DNA of 6,903 nucleotides from Gammaproteobacteria bacterium (GCA_027295975.1 JAPUJX010000481.1:1-6903); one strand, 5' to 3'. Positions 1 through 5,810 are shown, counted from the stretch's first letter. The notes: generated by a model not told the origin, from the sequence alone. A program made the numbers and translations.

Positions 1-156
1 CGAGCCGTCGTGCGCCTCCGACAGGGAAAAACAATCCGCATCGTTCGCCATCCGCACGCGGACCCCGAGACGCTTCACTAGATCGGGTAAGAGTGCCCGA
101 CCGTTCAGCCATACCGCGATGCCGATGCGCAGACCTCTTCCCCGCGAAGCGCTCAC
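1..156 (-). pseudogene. ROK-family sugar kinase, N-terminally deleted and cut by the window edge
   Basis: Reading the minus strand from a GTG at 156 gives 52 open codons to the window edge. Residues 16-52 look like the middle of a fructokinase/N-acetylglucosamine-kinase type ROK protein: WLNG, then a short helix, then MANDADCFSLSEAHDGS, matching the WLNG...ANDANC..SEA pattern of E. coli Mak. ROK kinases phosphorylate free hexoses with ATP. The first 13 residues end in LRIGI, the usual opening of a ROK protein (RIGIDLGGTK), but the phosphate-binding DxGGTK motif and the following 75-80 residues are missing: RIGI joins directly to AVWLNG at about 115-120. The frame stays open across the join. 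The start lies 18 nt after the ampD stop, so co-transcription with ampD is likely. Without the phosphate motif the product should be inactive. An assembly or chimera error would look the same. Family call is fairly sure; pseudogene status is inferred. Confidence 0.62.
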
Positions 157-174
157 CTGCAGGTCACCGGCACG

Positions 175-729
175 TTATGTTGGGCCGGCAATTTTCAACA
201 GGTAGCGGGACCAGTCGAAAGCCGGCCCGGGATCGGTTTTTCGTCCGGGAGCCACTTCCTGATGGCCTACGATGGCATCCGGCGACAACCGCGGATACAT
301 TTCGAATAGCGCGCGGGTGACCTTCGCCAACGTCGAATATTGCCGATCTGCATAGGGCTGATCGTCGGTTCCCTCGAGTTCGATGCCTATGGCGAAAGCG
401 TTGCACCGGACGCGGTTTCTCCAACTGGAATCGCCTGCGTGCCAGGCCTGTTCGTCAAACGGAACATACTGAGTCGTGCGCCCGACCCGATCGATGAGCA
501 GATGGGAAGACACCCGCACCCCATCGAGATCCGCGAACGAACCATGACTGGTCACATCGAGTTGATTCAGAAAAAGCCGATCGACACACCCCGTGGCAAA
601 CTCCCCTTTCGGCAGAGAAATGCCATGAATTACGATGAGCGCAACATCCATCGGGTCGGGGCGTTTGCTGCGATTCGGAGATCGGAGGTTACGAACCCGG
701 GAGAGCCAGTGATTCTGCTTTACATGCAA
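175..729 (-). CDS. ampD: 1,6-anhydro-N-acetylmuramyl-L-alanine amidase AmpD
   Basis: Cytoplasmic zinc amidase of cell-wall recycling that removes the peptide from anhydro-muropeptides; in many gammaproteobacteria its loss induces AmpC beta-lactamase. The amidase_2 fold is clear: VIHGISLPKGEF near residues 33-44, SSHLLIDR, QYVPFDEQAWHAG, GIELEGTD and GHQEVAPGRKTDPGPAFDW at the end. Zinc ligands by family alignment are H35, H156 and D166; the catalytic Glu is E117 and the conserved Lys K164. The open frame runs far upstream over nadC, but homology begins at NHWLSRVRNLRSPN, which aligns with the E. coli and Pseudomonas N-termini. The only fitting start is TTG at 729, giving 184 residues against 183 in E. 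coli. No good Shine-Dalgarno site precedes it. An ATG at 651 would remove conserved residues. The neighbour nadC is divergent; the damaged ROK gene follows 18 nt downstream. Confidence 0.93.
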   Translation of the reverse strand: MHVKQNHWLSRVRNLRSPNRSKRPDPMDVALIVIHGISLPKGEFATGCVDRLFLNQLDVTSHGSFADLDGVRVSSHLLIDRVGRTTQYVPFDEQAWHAGDSSWRNRVRCNAFAIGIELEGTDDQPYADRQYSTLAKVTRALFEMYPRLSPDAIVGHQEVAPGRKTDPGPAFDWSRYLLKIAGPT

Positions 730-755
730 CGATTTTTCGAAGTGCCAATGAGCAG

Positions 756-786
756 TTGACGTAAAATGATCGTCGCACGATTCTAT
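756..786 (+). promoter_or_regulatory. Possible nadC promoter with a short inverted repeat
   Basis: The 82-bp gap between the divergent ampD and nadC starts contains TTGACG (756-761), a good -35 box, and TTCTAT (781-786), a poor -10 box, 19 bp apart. A perfect inverted repeat ATCGT-cgc-ACGAT (769-781) lies in the spacer and could be an operator. On the minus strand, TAGAAT (785-780) could serve as a -10 for ampD, without a good -35. All of this is motif matching by eye. Confidence 0.3.
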
Positions 787-811
787 CCGGCCCACAACTT
801 GAGCGAGCACC

Positions 812-1687
812 TTGATAATCAAGCACGACCCGTCCGAATCGCCCGAATTCAGAACATCCGTCACCGCTGAGGTTCGAAGAGCCCTGTGCGAAGACGTGGG
901 TACCGGAGACATAACCGCGGAACTCATCGATTTTTCGCAACAGGCAATCGCACGGGTAATCACCAGACAACCCGGGGTGTTCTGCGGCAAACCCTGGGTC
1001 GAGGAAACCTGTAAGCAGGTAGACGGCCGCATCGACATCACCTGGCATGTGGGAGACGGCGATGCAGTGACACCGAACCAGGAGCTTTTCAAACTGCGAG
1101 GGCCCGCCCGGGCACTACTGACGGTGGAACGGACGATGCTCAACTTCGTCCAGTTACTGTCCGGCACGGCGACACTTACCCGTCGCTACGTCCAACTGAT
1201 GGGTGACGTTCGAACCAGGCTGCTCGATACCCGCAAAACCATTCCGGGGATGCGCGTCGCCCAGAAGCATGCCGTTCGTTGCGGCGGCGGTCACAACCAT
1301 CGTCTCGGTTTGTTTGACGCCTTCCTGATCAAGGAGAACCACATAAATGCCGCGGGCGGCATCGGTGTAGCAATCGAGTGCGCCCGGTCGCTACACCCGG
1401 ACATCACCGTGGAAGTGGAGGTCGAGAGCCTCGGGGAACTCGAAGAAGCGATTGCCGCCCGGGCAGACATCGCGCTGATAGACAACTTCAGTCTCACGGA
1501 CACGAAAGCCGCCGTTTCACTGGCTCGGGGCAAACTGAAGCTCGAAGCATCCGGCGGAATCGACCTCGCGTCAATCGCGGACATCGCGGCGACCGGGGTG
1601 GACTACATTTCCGTCGGCAACCTGACAAAGCAGGTGGTCCCGCTGGATCTCTCCATGCGCATCACCGGCCGGTCGGCAGGAAAATGA
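812..1687 (+). CDS. nadC: Nicotinate-nucleotide pyrophosphorylase (quinolinate phosphoribosyltransferase) NadC
   Basis: Converts quinolinate and PRPP to nicotinate mononucleotide, CO2 and pyrophosphate in de novo NAD synthesis; a cytoplasmic dimer in known members. The 291-residue length is normal (297 in E. coli). Family motifs appear in order: EDVGTGDIT (27-35), VFCGK (56-60), VERTMLNFVQ (105-114), DTRKTIPGMR (139-148), CGGGHNHRLGL.DAFLIKENH (157-177), EVEVE (201-205), DNF (224-226), EASGGI (245-250) and DYISVGNLTK (264-273). Active-site residues by family comparison are R107, R141, K142, H163, R164, K174, E203 and D224; all are present. The start is TTG at 812 with a GAGCGAG stretch (801-807) just upstream; no ATG fits. 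Its TGA stop immediately abuts the 3' end of the tRNA-Thr gene on the other strand, and no terminator is visible in between. Confidence 0.96.
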   Translation: MIIKHDPSESPEFRTSVTAEVRRALCEDVGTGDITAELIDFSQQAIARVITRQPGVFCGKPWVEETCKQVDGRIDITWHVGDGDAVTPNQELFKLRGPARALLTVERTMLNFVQLLSGTATLTRRYVQLMGDVRTRLLDTRKTIPGMRVAQKHAVRCGGGHNHRLGLFDAFLIKENHINAAGGIGVAIECARSLHPDITVEVEVESLGELEEAIAARADIALIDNFSLTDTKAAVSLARGKLKLEASGGIDLASIADIAATGVDYISVGNLTKQVVPLDLSMRITGRSAGK

Positions 1688-1763
1688 TGGTGCCGGAACG
1701 GAGACTCGAACTCCGGACAACCGCATTACGAATGCGGTGCTCTACCATCTGAGCTATTCCGGC
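1688..1763 (-). tRNA. tRNA-Thr (anticodon CGT)
   Basis: Reading the minus strand from 1763, the 76 nt fold as a complete cloverleaf. The 7-bp acceptor stem GCCGGAA/TTCCGGC is perfect, the D stem is GCTC/GAGC, the anticodon stem CCGCA/TGCGG carries loop TTCGTAA with anticodon CGT, and the T stem CGGAG/CTCCG carries loop TTCGAGT. Discriminator base A and an encoded CCA follow. The gene decodes ACG (Thr). Its CCA end touches the nadC stop. A tRNA-Thr at this position is the known right-hand border of the pilin cassette in P. aeruginosa. A small hairpin GCCCT-gctg-AGGGC (1762-1775) overlaps its 5' leader. No terminator is visible beyond its 3' end. Confidence 0.97.
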
Positions 1764-1779
1764 CCTGCTGAGGGCGGGC

Positions 1780-1808
1780 AGGATACTCCGATACCAATTT
1801 GCTGAAAA
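1780..1808 (-). promoter_or_regulatory. tRNA-Thr promoter (sigma-70 type, GC-rich discriminator)
   Basis: On the minus strand TTTTCA (1808-1803) and TATCCT (1785-1780) are separated by exactly 17 bp, each matching the sigma-70 consensus at four of six positions. The next bases, GCCCGCCC, form a GC-rich discriminator typical of stringently controlled stable-RNA promoters. The expected start near 1773 gives a leader of about 10 nt before the mature tRNA. Confidence 0.55.
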
Positions 1809-1882
1809 GCACGGTTGGGGTATACGCTCGACGTCACAGCCATCGGCAAGACAAAATCATCCCCAACCCACAGAAGGAGAGA

Positions 1883-1999
1883 ATGAGAAAACGGTCACGG
1901 ACACTGAAATTCGACGATCTACCATATTCAAATTGGCATAATGAACGAGCGTTCGCGATGGACCTTTTTATTGAGCCTCGCGGACGAAAACCGACATGA
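1883..1999 (+). CDS. Possible 38-codon leader ORF overlapping the accessory gene start
   Basis: An ATG at 1883 follows AAGGAG (1874-1879) and opens 38 codons beginning MRKRSRTLKF and ending RGRKPT. Its TGA overlaps the ATG of the next gene as ATGA (1996-1999), the classic arrangement for translational coupling; the next gene has only a weak GGACG (1982-1986) of its own. The peptide is basic at both ends, has no membrane segment, and I recognise no family. Against it: the spacing from AGGAG to ATG is only 3 nt, and a better promoter candidate (1934-1942) lies inside the ORF, so its start might not be transcribed. It may be a leader peptide, or chance. Confidence 0.28.
   Translation: MRKRSRTLKFDDLPYSNWHNERAFAMDLFIEPRGRKPT
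1934..1942 (+). promoter_or_regulatory. Candidate extended -10 promoter for the pilin accessory gene
   Basis: TGGCATAAT (1934-1942) is an extended -10 element: TG-n followed by CATAAT, one mismatch to TATAAT. No good -35 is present at 17 bp, which extended -10 promoters tolerate. The start would be near 1949, giving a leader of about 47 nt before the ATG at 1996. A weaker alternative further upstream is TTGCTG (1799-1804) with TATACG (1821-1826), spacer 16 bp. Confidence 0.35.
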
Positions 2000-2751
2000 A
2001 CAGACTAAGCGCATTCCTGATCCACCTCGGTATCAGCCTCATCGTCTTCGTATTTCTCGCCTACCTGGTGGTATTTATCTGGTACCCGGGGTTTTTCTTC
2101 GACTCCGACGGCGGTTGGCAGGGTATTCGGATAATCGTCGCGGTGGATCTGATTCTCGGGCCAACCCTCACCCTGATCGTTTATCAGCACGGCAAGCCCG
2201 GTCTCAAGTTCGACCTTTCCTGCATTGCCGCTTTTCAGGCAGCCTGTCTCGCGGCAGGAACATTTGTCGTTTATGCGGAAAGGCCATTGGCGTTGGTTTA
2301 CGTCGACGGGCAATTCTTCAGCATGAGTTCGGATGCCTACGAGGAAGTGGGTGCCATGGTTCCCGATCTGAGCGCGCTGCCCGGGAATAGTCCCAAAAAA
2401 CTTTTCGTCAAGCTTCCCGAGGACCTTACCGCCCAGTCGGATATCCGCCGGCGGGCGTTACAGCAGCGGCAGCCGCTGCGCACGTTCTCTGCACTTTATT
2501 CACCTTTTGATGCCCGCGAGATCGACGTCGAAAAGGAAGCTTTCCCCTACAGTGTGCTCATCGATCGAGACCAGAAAACCAAAAACATCCCGCTCTGGCT
2601 CAGCGAGCATGGAGGCCAGCTCGAAGACTACGCGTTTTTTCCATTTGCAACCCGATACGAATACATATTCCTCGGGGTGGACAAGCGCAAGGGCCAACTG
2701 GTGGGAGTCCTCAAAACACCCGCCCCGGTTGTGGCGGGTAAACCCTCCTAG
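1996..2751 (+). CDS. TfpX/TfpZ-family type IV pilin accessory protein
   Basis: A 251-residue inner-membrane protein. Three hydrophobic segments lie at about 6-30, 44-64 and 74-94, followed by a soluble domain from about 95 to the end. The N-terminal half carries the family pattern: WYPGFFFDSDGGW (29-41), then VDLILGPTLTLIV (50-62) and a PGLKFDLS stretch. Proteins of this family are encoded beside pilA in certain P. aeruginosa pilin groups and are reported to be needed for normal piliation or twitching; their biochemical role is unknown to me. The start at 1996 gives a sensible membrane N-terminus; its Shine-Dalgarno is weak and the ATG overlaps the stop of a possible leader ORF. It is transcribed towards the transferase gene rather than downstream of pilA, which differs from the usual order. 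Family assignment comes from recalled patterns; TfpX versus TfpZ is not resolved. Confidence 0.85.
   Translation: MNRLSAFLIHLGISLIVFVFLAYLVVFIWYPGFFFDSDGGWQGIRIIVAVDLILGPTLTLIVYQHGKPGLKFDLSCIAAFQAACLAAGTFVVYAERPLALVYVDGQFFSMSSDAYEEVGAMVPDLSALPGNSPKKLFVKLPEDLTAQSDIRRRALQQRQPLRTFSALYSPFDAREIDVEKEAFPYSVLIDRDQKTKNIPLWLSEHGGQLEDYAFFPFATRYEYIFLGVDKRKGQLVGVLKTPAPVVAGKPS
2718..2739 (-). terminator. Possible terminator for the pilus transferase gene
   Basis: ACCCGCC (2718-2724) and GGCGGGT (2733-2739) form a perfect 7-bp stem with an 8-nt loop. On the minus strand the stem is followed by GTTTTG, a short T run, about 50-70 nt after the transferase stop codon. It lies inside the 3' end of the convergent accessory gene. 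The T run is short, so efficiency is uncertain. On the plus strand the stem is followed by AAACCC and would not terminate. Confidence 0.4.
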
Positions 2752-2794
2752 TTGTTGCGGGTGAACCTCCTAGTTGCGGGCGAACCTCCTAGTA
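2734..2794. repeat. Three tandem 19-20 bp repeats across two convergent stop codons
   Basis: Three near-identical units follow one another: GCGGGTAAACCCTCCTAGTT (2734-2753), a 3-nt spacer, GCGGGTGAACCTCCTAGTT (2757-2775) and GCGGGCGAACCTCCTAGTA (2776-2794). Each contains CTAG, which supplies TAG on both strands. The TAG of unit 1 (2749-2751) is the stop of the accessory gene; the TAG of unit 3 read on the minus strand (2791-2789) is the stop of the transferase. On the minus strand each unit also contains AGGAGG, with no start codon at a useful distance. This looks like tandem duplication of the original gene junction. Confidence 0.85.
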
Positions 2795-4729
2795 GTGGCG
2801 CCGCCGACCGGCTGATCTGAACGCGGCCAATTGCTCCCGGAGCTGTTCGAGTTCCCTTGCCCGGGCACCATCCCCGCGAGCCCTGGCATGGTCCATGAGC
2901 CACGTCAGATATCGCAGTGCGGCATCTTTGTCGGTTCTGGCGAGATATTCGATATTCGGCAACACCCGGGTCTGCAGCAACCGCCGGGCGACATCACCAC
3001 GGCCACTCGCCAGCAGGCGATTGACGAAAACATCGATGCCGGGCACATACAGCGGATCAATGCTGATGCTCCTGAGCAATAGTGCTTCCGGCGACTCTTC
3101 GGAGGTCAACTGGCTTCGAACACCGGGCCGCGCCTCGACAAAAAGAAACATCTGCATCACCGCATTGGGATTCCACGGATCCACCCGGATAGCGCGACGA
3201 TAAGCACCCAGCGCTTCCTCTTCGAGAAACTTCGACGTCGGGTTGTCCTCGAGAAAGCCCCTCAAGAGCACGGCCTCCGCCAGCACCGGTACGCCCCTAT
3301 TGGGGTTCAACGTTTGTGCCGTTCGGGCAAAGTCGAGCATCACCTCGGGGCTGCGGCGAAATTTTTCGGCAAAAGGCACACCCGGCTGATTGGTCAATAT
3401 TCCGTACGTCATCGTATCCAGGCCGAGGTGCAGCCAGCAGAGCCAGCCGAACAGCAGGCCACCCGCGAGGGCATAACGATAACCGCCCCCGCGGATCTTC
3501 ACCCGGGAACGGGATTCCCGCGACCATCCGGGCATCGCGGCCGTAACACCCACCAGAAACGCCAGCACAGGCGAATAAAACACGAAATTCACCGCCGCGT
3601 GAGCAAGCACGGCCCCCAGCGCCAATACGAAACCGAGATCGGAAAACTCTTTCGATTCGACCCCCGCACGCAACCAGCGCGCACCACGCCAGGCAACGGC
3701 TACAACAAACACCAGGAGGACGCCAACCAGCAACAGCCCGCCCTCCGCGAGGAACTGCAGGTAGTCGTTATGAACCAGGAGGCCGGCAGTCGCCTGGTCC
3801 CCGGGGGTTCGATAGTGTCTATACAACAGTGGGAAAACGTACATGCCAATCCCGGTTATCGGGTACTCGGAGTACATTCCAAACGCGGCCCCGATGAGAG
3901 AAGCGCGTATTCCCAGACCGCCCGTGAACGTATCGCTGCGGCCAGCGATCTGTTCATAGAACACGACATACAGCCATTGTGATATCAGCAACGCGGCAAC
4001 GGCGCTAACCGCAACCAGTAACACCGGACGCACCGGGAGGCGCCGCGCCAGCGCAATCGCCAGCCAGGACCCCAGGGCAACGAGAACGATAACGGTTGCC
4101 GCTTTCGACTGAGCGGCAAACAGCGCCATGAAAACGACAAACAGCACGACGCCAATGCTTAAATGCAGGTACCACGCGAGGTGTTGCCGCCGCCAGCAGC
4201 GCACCAGGTAAGCGTGCACCCACGGGAGCGCAACCAGGTACATGAGGCTTGCGTAGTTGTTGGGGTCGCGCAGAGGCAAGTGCGCCAGCTCACCACGGCT
4301 GATCAGCAACCAGCACGAAACCAGCGCAAACAGGAACGTCGTGAGGCCTATCACTCGATAGAGCCTGTGGCGATTTTCACCCATCCCTCTCGCGAGCAGG
4401 AAACCCAAAGGAGCCAGGGCCACGACCAGGGCAGGAATGAAGCTCGAATCTTTGCTGAGGCTGAATTGAAAGCTGACCACCAGGGCAACCAGGGCAACGG
4501 TGGCCAAGGCACTCGCCAGGGGCACCTCCAGTAGTGCGTCAAGGGGCTTCCTGGTACCGTTTGCCGTCAGCGCCGCCAGGAGGGTGAGCAACGCGCAAAA
4601 AAACAGGAATACGTTGATACCGGATCCCTGAAAGAAACAAAGCAGAACAAACGTCAACCAGCCGAGGGTCAAACCGAGCAGGCTTCTGACATCGGCCAGT
4701 GAAATGGATGGGCGTACCGATGGGGTCAC
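2789..4729 (-). CDS. O-antigen ligase / PglL-like membrane oligosaccharyltransferase beside pilin genes
   Basis: A 646-residue polytopic protein with about a dozen hydrophobic segments between residues 16 and 436. The region 272-326 is a periplasmic loop with the Wzy_C/WaaL pattern: GIRASLIGAAFGMYSEYPITGIG, then HNDYLQFLAEGG (320-331). H320 matches the essential histidine of WaaL and PglL enzymes, and a second His sits at 377. These enzymes move a lipid-linked glycan onto LPS core (WaaL) or onto pilin (PglL/PilO). Location directly after two pilin genes favours pilin O-glycosylation (inference). Residues about 440-646 form a soluble C-terminal region with TPR-like helices (LGAYRRAIRVDPWNPNAV, 507-524; LLLRSISIDPLYVPGI, 550-565). 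The start is GTG at 4729 preceded by a weak GAGAA; the next Met (116) would remove several membrane segments. Stop overlaps a tandem repeat. LPS ligation or polymerisation cannot be excluded. Confidence 0.82.
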   Translation of the reverse strand: MTPSVRPSISLADVRSLLGLTLGWLTFVLLCFFQGSGINVFLFFCALLTLLAALTANGTRKPLDALLEVPLASALATVALVALVVSFQFSLSKDSSFIPALVVALAPLGFLLARGMGENRHRLYRVIGLTTFLFALVSCWLLISRGELAHLPLRDPNNYASLMYLVALPWVHAYLVRCWRRQHLAWYLHLSIGVVLFVVFMALFAAQSKAATVIVLVALGSWLAIALARRLPVRPVLLVAVSAVAALLISQWLYVVFYEQIAGRSDTFTGGLGIRASLIGAAFGMYSEYPITGIGMYVFPLLYRHYRTPGDQATAGLLVHNDYLQFLAEGGLLLVGVLLVFVVAVAWRGARWLRAGVESKEFSDLGFVLALGAVLAHAAVNFVFYSPVLAFLVGVTAAMPGWSRESRSRVKIRGGGYRYALAGGLLFGWLCWLHLGLDTMTYGILTNQPGVPFAEKFRRSPEVMLDFARTAQTLNPNRGVPVLAEAVLLRGFLEDNPTSKFLEEEALGAYRRAIRVDPWNPNAVMQMFLFVEARPGVRSQLTSEESPEALLLRSISIDPLYVPGIDVFVNRLLASGRGDVARRLLQTRVLPNIEYLARTDKDAALRYLTWLMDHARARGDGARARELEQLREQLAAFRSAGRRRHY

Positions 4730-4743
4730 TTACGTTCTCAAAC

Positions 4744-4858
4744 CCCGTTCAGCGCTCCAGACGGGAAAATTGCGGCGGCTTCTCCGAATGAAGCAGGATT
4801 CGGGTCTTCAGTGCCGCCGAATACCCTGTTACCGCTGGTATTTTAGCTACTGAACGGG
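4744..4858. repeat. 115-bp inverted-repeat element with a nested hairpin, upstream of the transferase gene
   Basis: The outer arms CCCGTTCAG (4744-4752) and CTGAACGGG (4850-4858) are perfect 9-bp inverted repeats 97 nt apart. Between them lies a nested hairpin: CGGCGGC (4773-4779) pairs with GCCGCCG (4813-4819), and CCGAAT (4784-4789) pairs with ATTCGG (4798-4803). On the minus strand the GC stem is followed by CAATTTTCC, a short T run, so it may terminate or attenuate transcription between the second pilin gene and the transferase. The element fills nearly all of the 137-bp gap. No flanking target duplication is seen, so a mobile origin is unsupported. Confidence 0.6.
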
Positions 4859-4866
4859 ACAGGACA

Positions 4867-5238
4867 CTAGCAGCGCGTCTTCTCGGGATACTGCATACAA
4901 ATCGTGGTCCCTTCCGGGTCGACCGCGGTCACCCGATAACTGCCACCGCCCGGATCGGCAATACTGTAGGTTACCCCGTCATTGGCTTGTGGGATCCAAC
5001 CGATGCCCGCCGTGATTGCAGCAATATCGGCCGCAACGGTCAAATAGCCCCCGGTTCGAAGAAGGAGATCCTCCTGAAAGACGTCCATCGTGGCGATGTT
5101 GATCATCAATCTGCCTTCCCTGGCACCTTCGATGTAACCCGTGTACAACGGCAGGGCTACAGCCGAAACGACGGCGACGATGGCCACGACAATCATCAAC
5201 TCTATCAACGTGAATCCCTGATTCAATCTTCGCTTCAT
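4867..5238 (-). CDS. Second type IV pilin-like protein (PilE/minor-pilin type, C-terminal cysteine pair)
   Basis: A 123-residue prepilin. The leader MKRRLNQG is followed by the prepilin peptidase site G8/F9, the mature N-terminus [18 protein letters not shown] and the conserved glutamate at mature position 5. Pro30 gives the usual helix kink at mature position 22. The remaining globular part is short, about 70 residues, and ends TTICMQYPEKTRC with C114 and C123, likely a very short disulfide loop. ATG at 5238 is preceded by GGAAG (5249-5245) with 6-nt spacing. It lies 107 nt after the main pilin stop, beyond a strong hairpin, and 137 nt before the transferase gene, so it may be expressed at lower level by read-through. 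It could be a minor pilin, an alternative major pilin or a DNA-uptake pilin; sequence alone does not decide. Confidence 0.88.
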   Translation of the reverse strand: MKRRLNQGFTLIELMIVVAIVAVVSAVALPLYTGYIEGAREGRLMINIATMDVFQEDLLLRTGGYLTVAADIAAITAGIGWIPQANDGVTYSIADPGGGSYRVTAVDPEGTTICMQYPEKTRC

Positions 5239-5288
5239 GGTTTACTTCCGGTAACGAATCGCAATTGGTTTTTCCGACCTGGCAAGCA

Positions 5289-5313
5289 AAAGGAGGGGCA
5301 TAACCCCTCCTTT
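5289..5313 (-). terminator. Hairpin terminator/attenuator after pilA
   Basis: On the minus strand AAAGGAGGGG (5313-5304) and CCCCTCCTTT (5298-5289) form a perfect 10-bp stem around a 5-nt loop, followed by TGCTT. It lies about 33 nt after the pilA stop and before the second pilin gene. The U stretch merges with the stem end and is short, so partial read-through to the second pilin is plausible. A smaller hairpin AGTCGT-gaattt-ACGACT (5329-5346) directly follows the pilA coding region. Confidence 0.65.
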
Positions 5314-5345
5314 GCAGATCTATACGCTAGTCGTGAATTTACGAC

Positions 5346-5810
5346 TTAGATCTCTGACCAGAGAATGGTCGAGGAAACACCGGACTGGTTGGCGTAATCC
5401 CCGTACTCGGGACGGTCCATGACAACCTGCCATGTACCCAGAGCCAGCGTACCGGTAACCGTCGCTCCAACCGCACCGAGGAGATCGTCCTCTGCGGCCA
5501 GATAAGCCGGTCCACCACCGGGAGCAGTAGCGCTACCCGTGAGAGTGGTCAGCAGAGTGGCCTGGTTCATGTCGGGATCGGCGTCGCCAATGGTGGCAAT
5601 ACGACCCAGGGCCAGATCCGATTGGATCTTGCGCAACTCGTTTTGTACGAACCGGGTGCCTTCCTCATAGTGAGAGGAGATTTTCGCCAGATTCGAGTTT
5701 TCAATGTAGTCCTGATAAGCGGGTAACGCCACAGCGGCTAAGATACCGATAATAGCTCCCACGATCATCAATTCGATTAGGGTGAAACCCTTTTGCATCG
5801 CGTTTTTCAT
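5346..5810 (-). CDS. pilA: Type IV-A major pilin PilA (prepilin)
   Basis: A 154-residue prepilin, normal length for a major type IVa pilin. The leader MKNAMQKG is followed by the cleavage site G8/F9 and mature N-terminus [20 protein letters not shown] with Glu5 and Pro22 (Pro30 of the precursor). The helix continues through [22 protein letters not shown]. The globular domain is about 100 residues, glycine- and threonine-rich, and ends STILWSEI. It has no cysteine, so it lacks the C-terminal disulfide loop of most gammaproteobacterial pilins. Mature position 10 is Gly where Val is usual. ATG at 5810 is preceded by GGAG (5824-5821) with 10-nt spacing; Met5 has no better site. The position divergent from pilB and a sigma-54 promoter upstream support the main pilin role. 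Expression is likely controlled by PilS/PilR-type regulators (not in the window). Confidence 0.92.
   Translation of the reverse strand: MKNAMQKGFTLIELMIVGAIIGILAAVALPAYQDYIENSNLAKISSHYEEGTRFVQNELRKIQSDLALGRIATIGDADPDMNQATLLTTLTGSATAPGGGPAYLAAEDDLLGAVGATVTGTLALGTWQVVMDRPEYGDYANQSGVSSTILWSEI

Noticed and set aside
340..759. 139-codon plus-strand ORF
   Set aside because: It is antisense to ampD, has no recognisable motif and no ribosome site.
730..1167. Upstream extension of the ampD frame on the minus strand over nadC
   Set aside because: It is open only because nadC codon use leaves it free of stops. The residues show no amidase similarity, and AmpD homology begins just after 729.
1688..1763. 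tRNA-Thr as an integrase attachment site
   Set aside because: No duplicated tRNA 3' end and no integrase gene were found in the window. The known pilin exchange at this locus works by homologous recombination in the flanks.
2734..2794. CRISPR-like array
   Set aside because: The units are tandem with at most a 3-nt gap, so there are no spacers, and no cas genes are present.
3314..3982. 222-codon plus-strand ORF
   Set aside because: It is antisense to the transferase, rich in Gln, Arg and Pro as expected for a shadow of a GC-rich membrane gene, with no family pattern.
4744..4858. Interpretation of the 115-bp inverted repeat as a MITE or insertion sequence
   Set aside because: The flanks show no target-site duplication, there is no transposase fragment, and no second copy occurs in the window.
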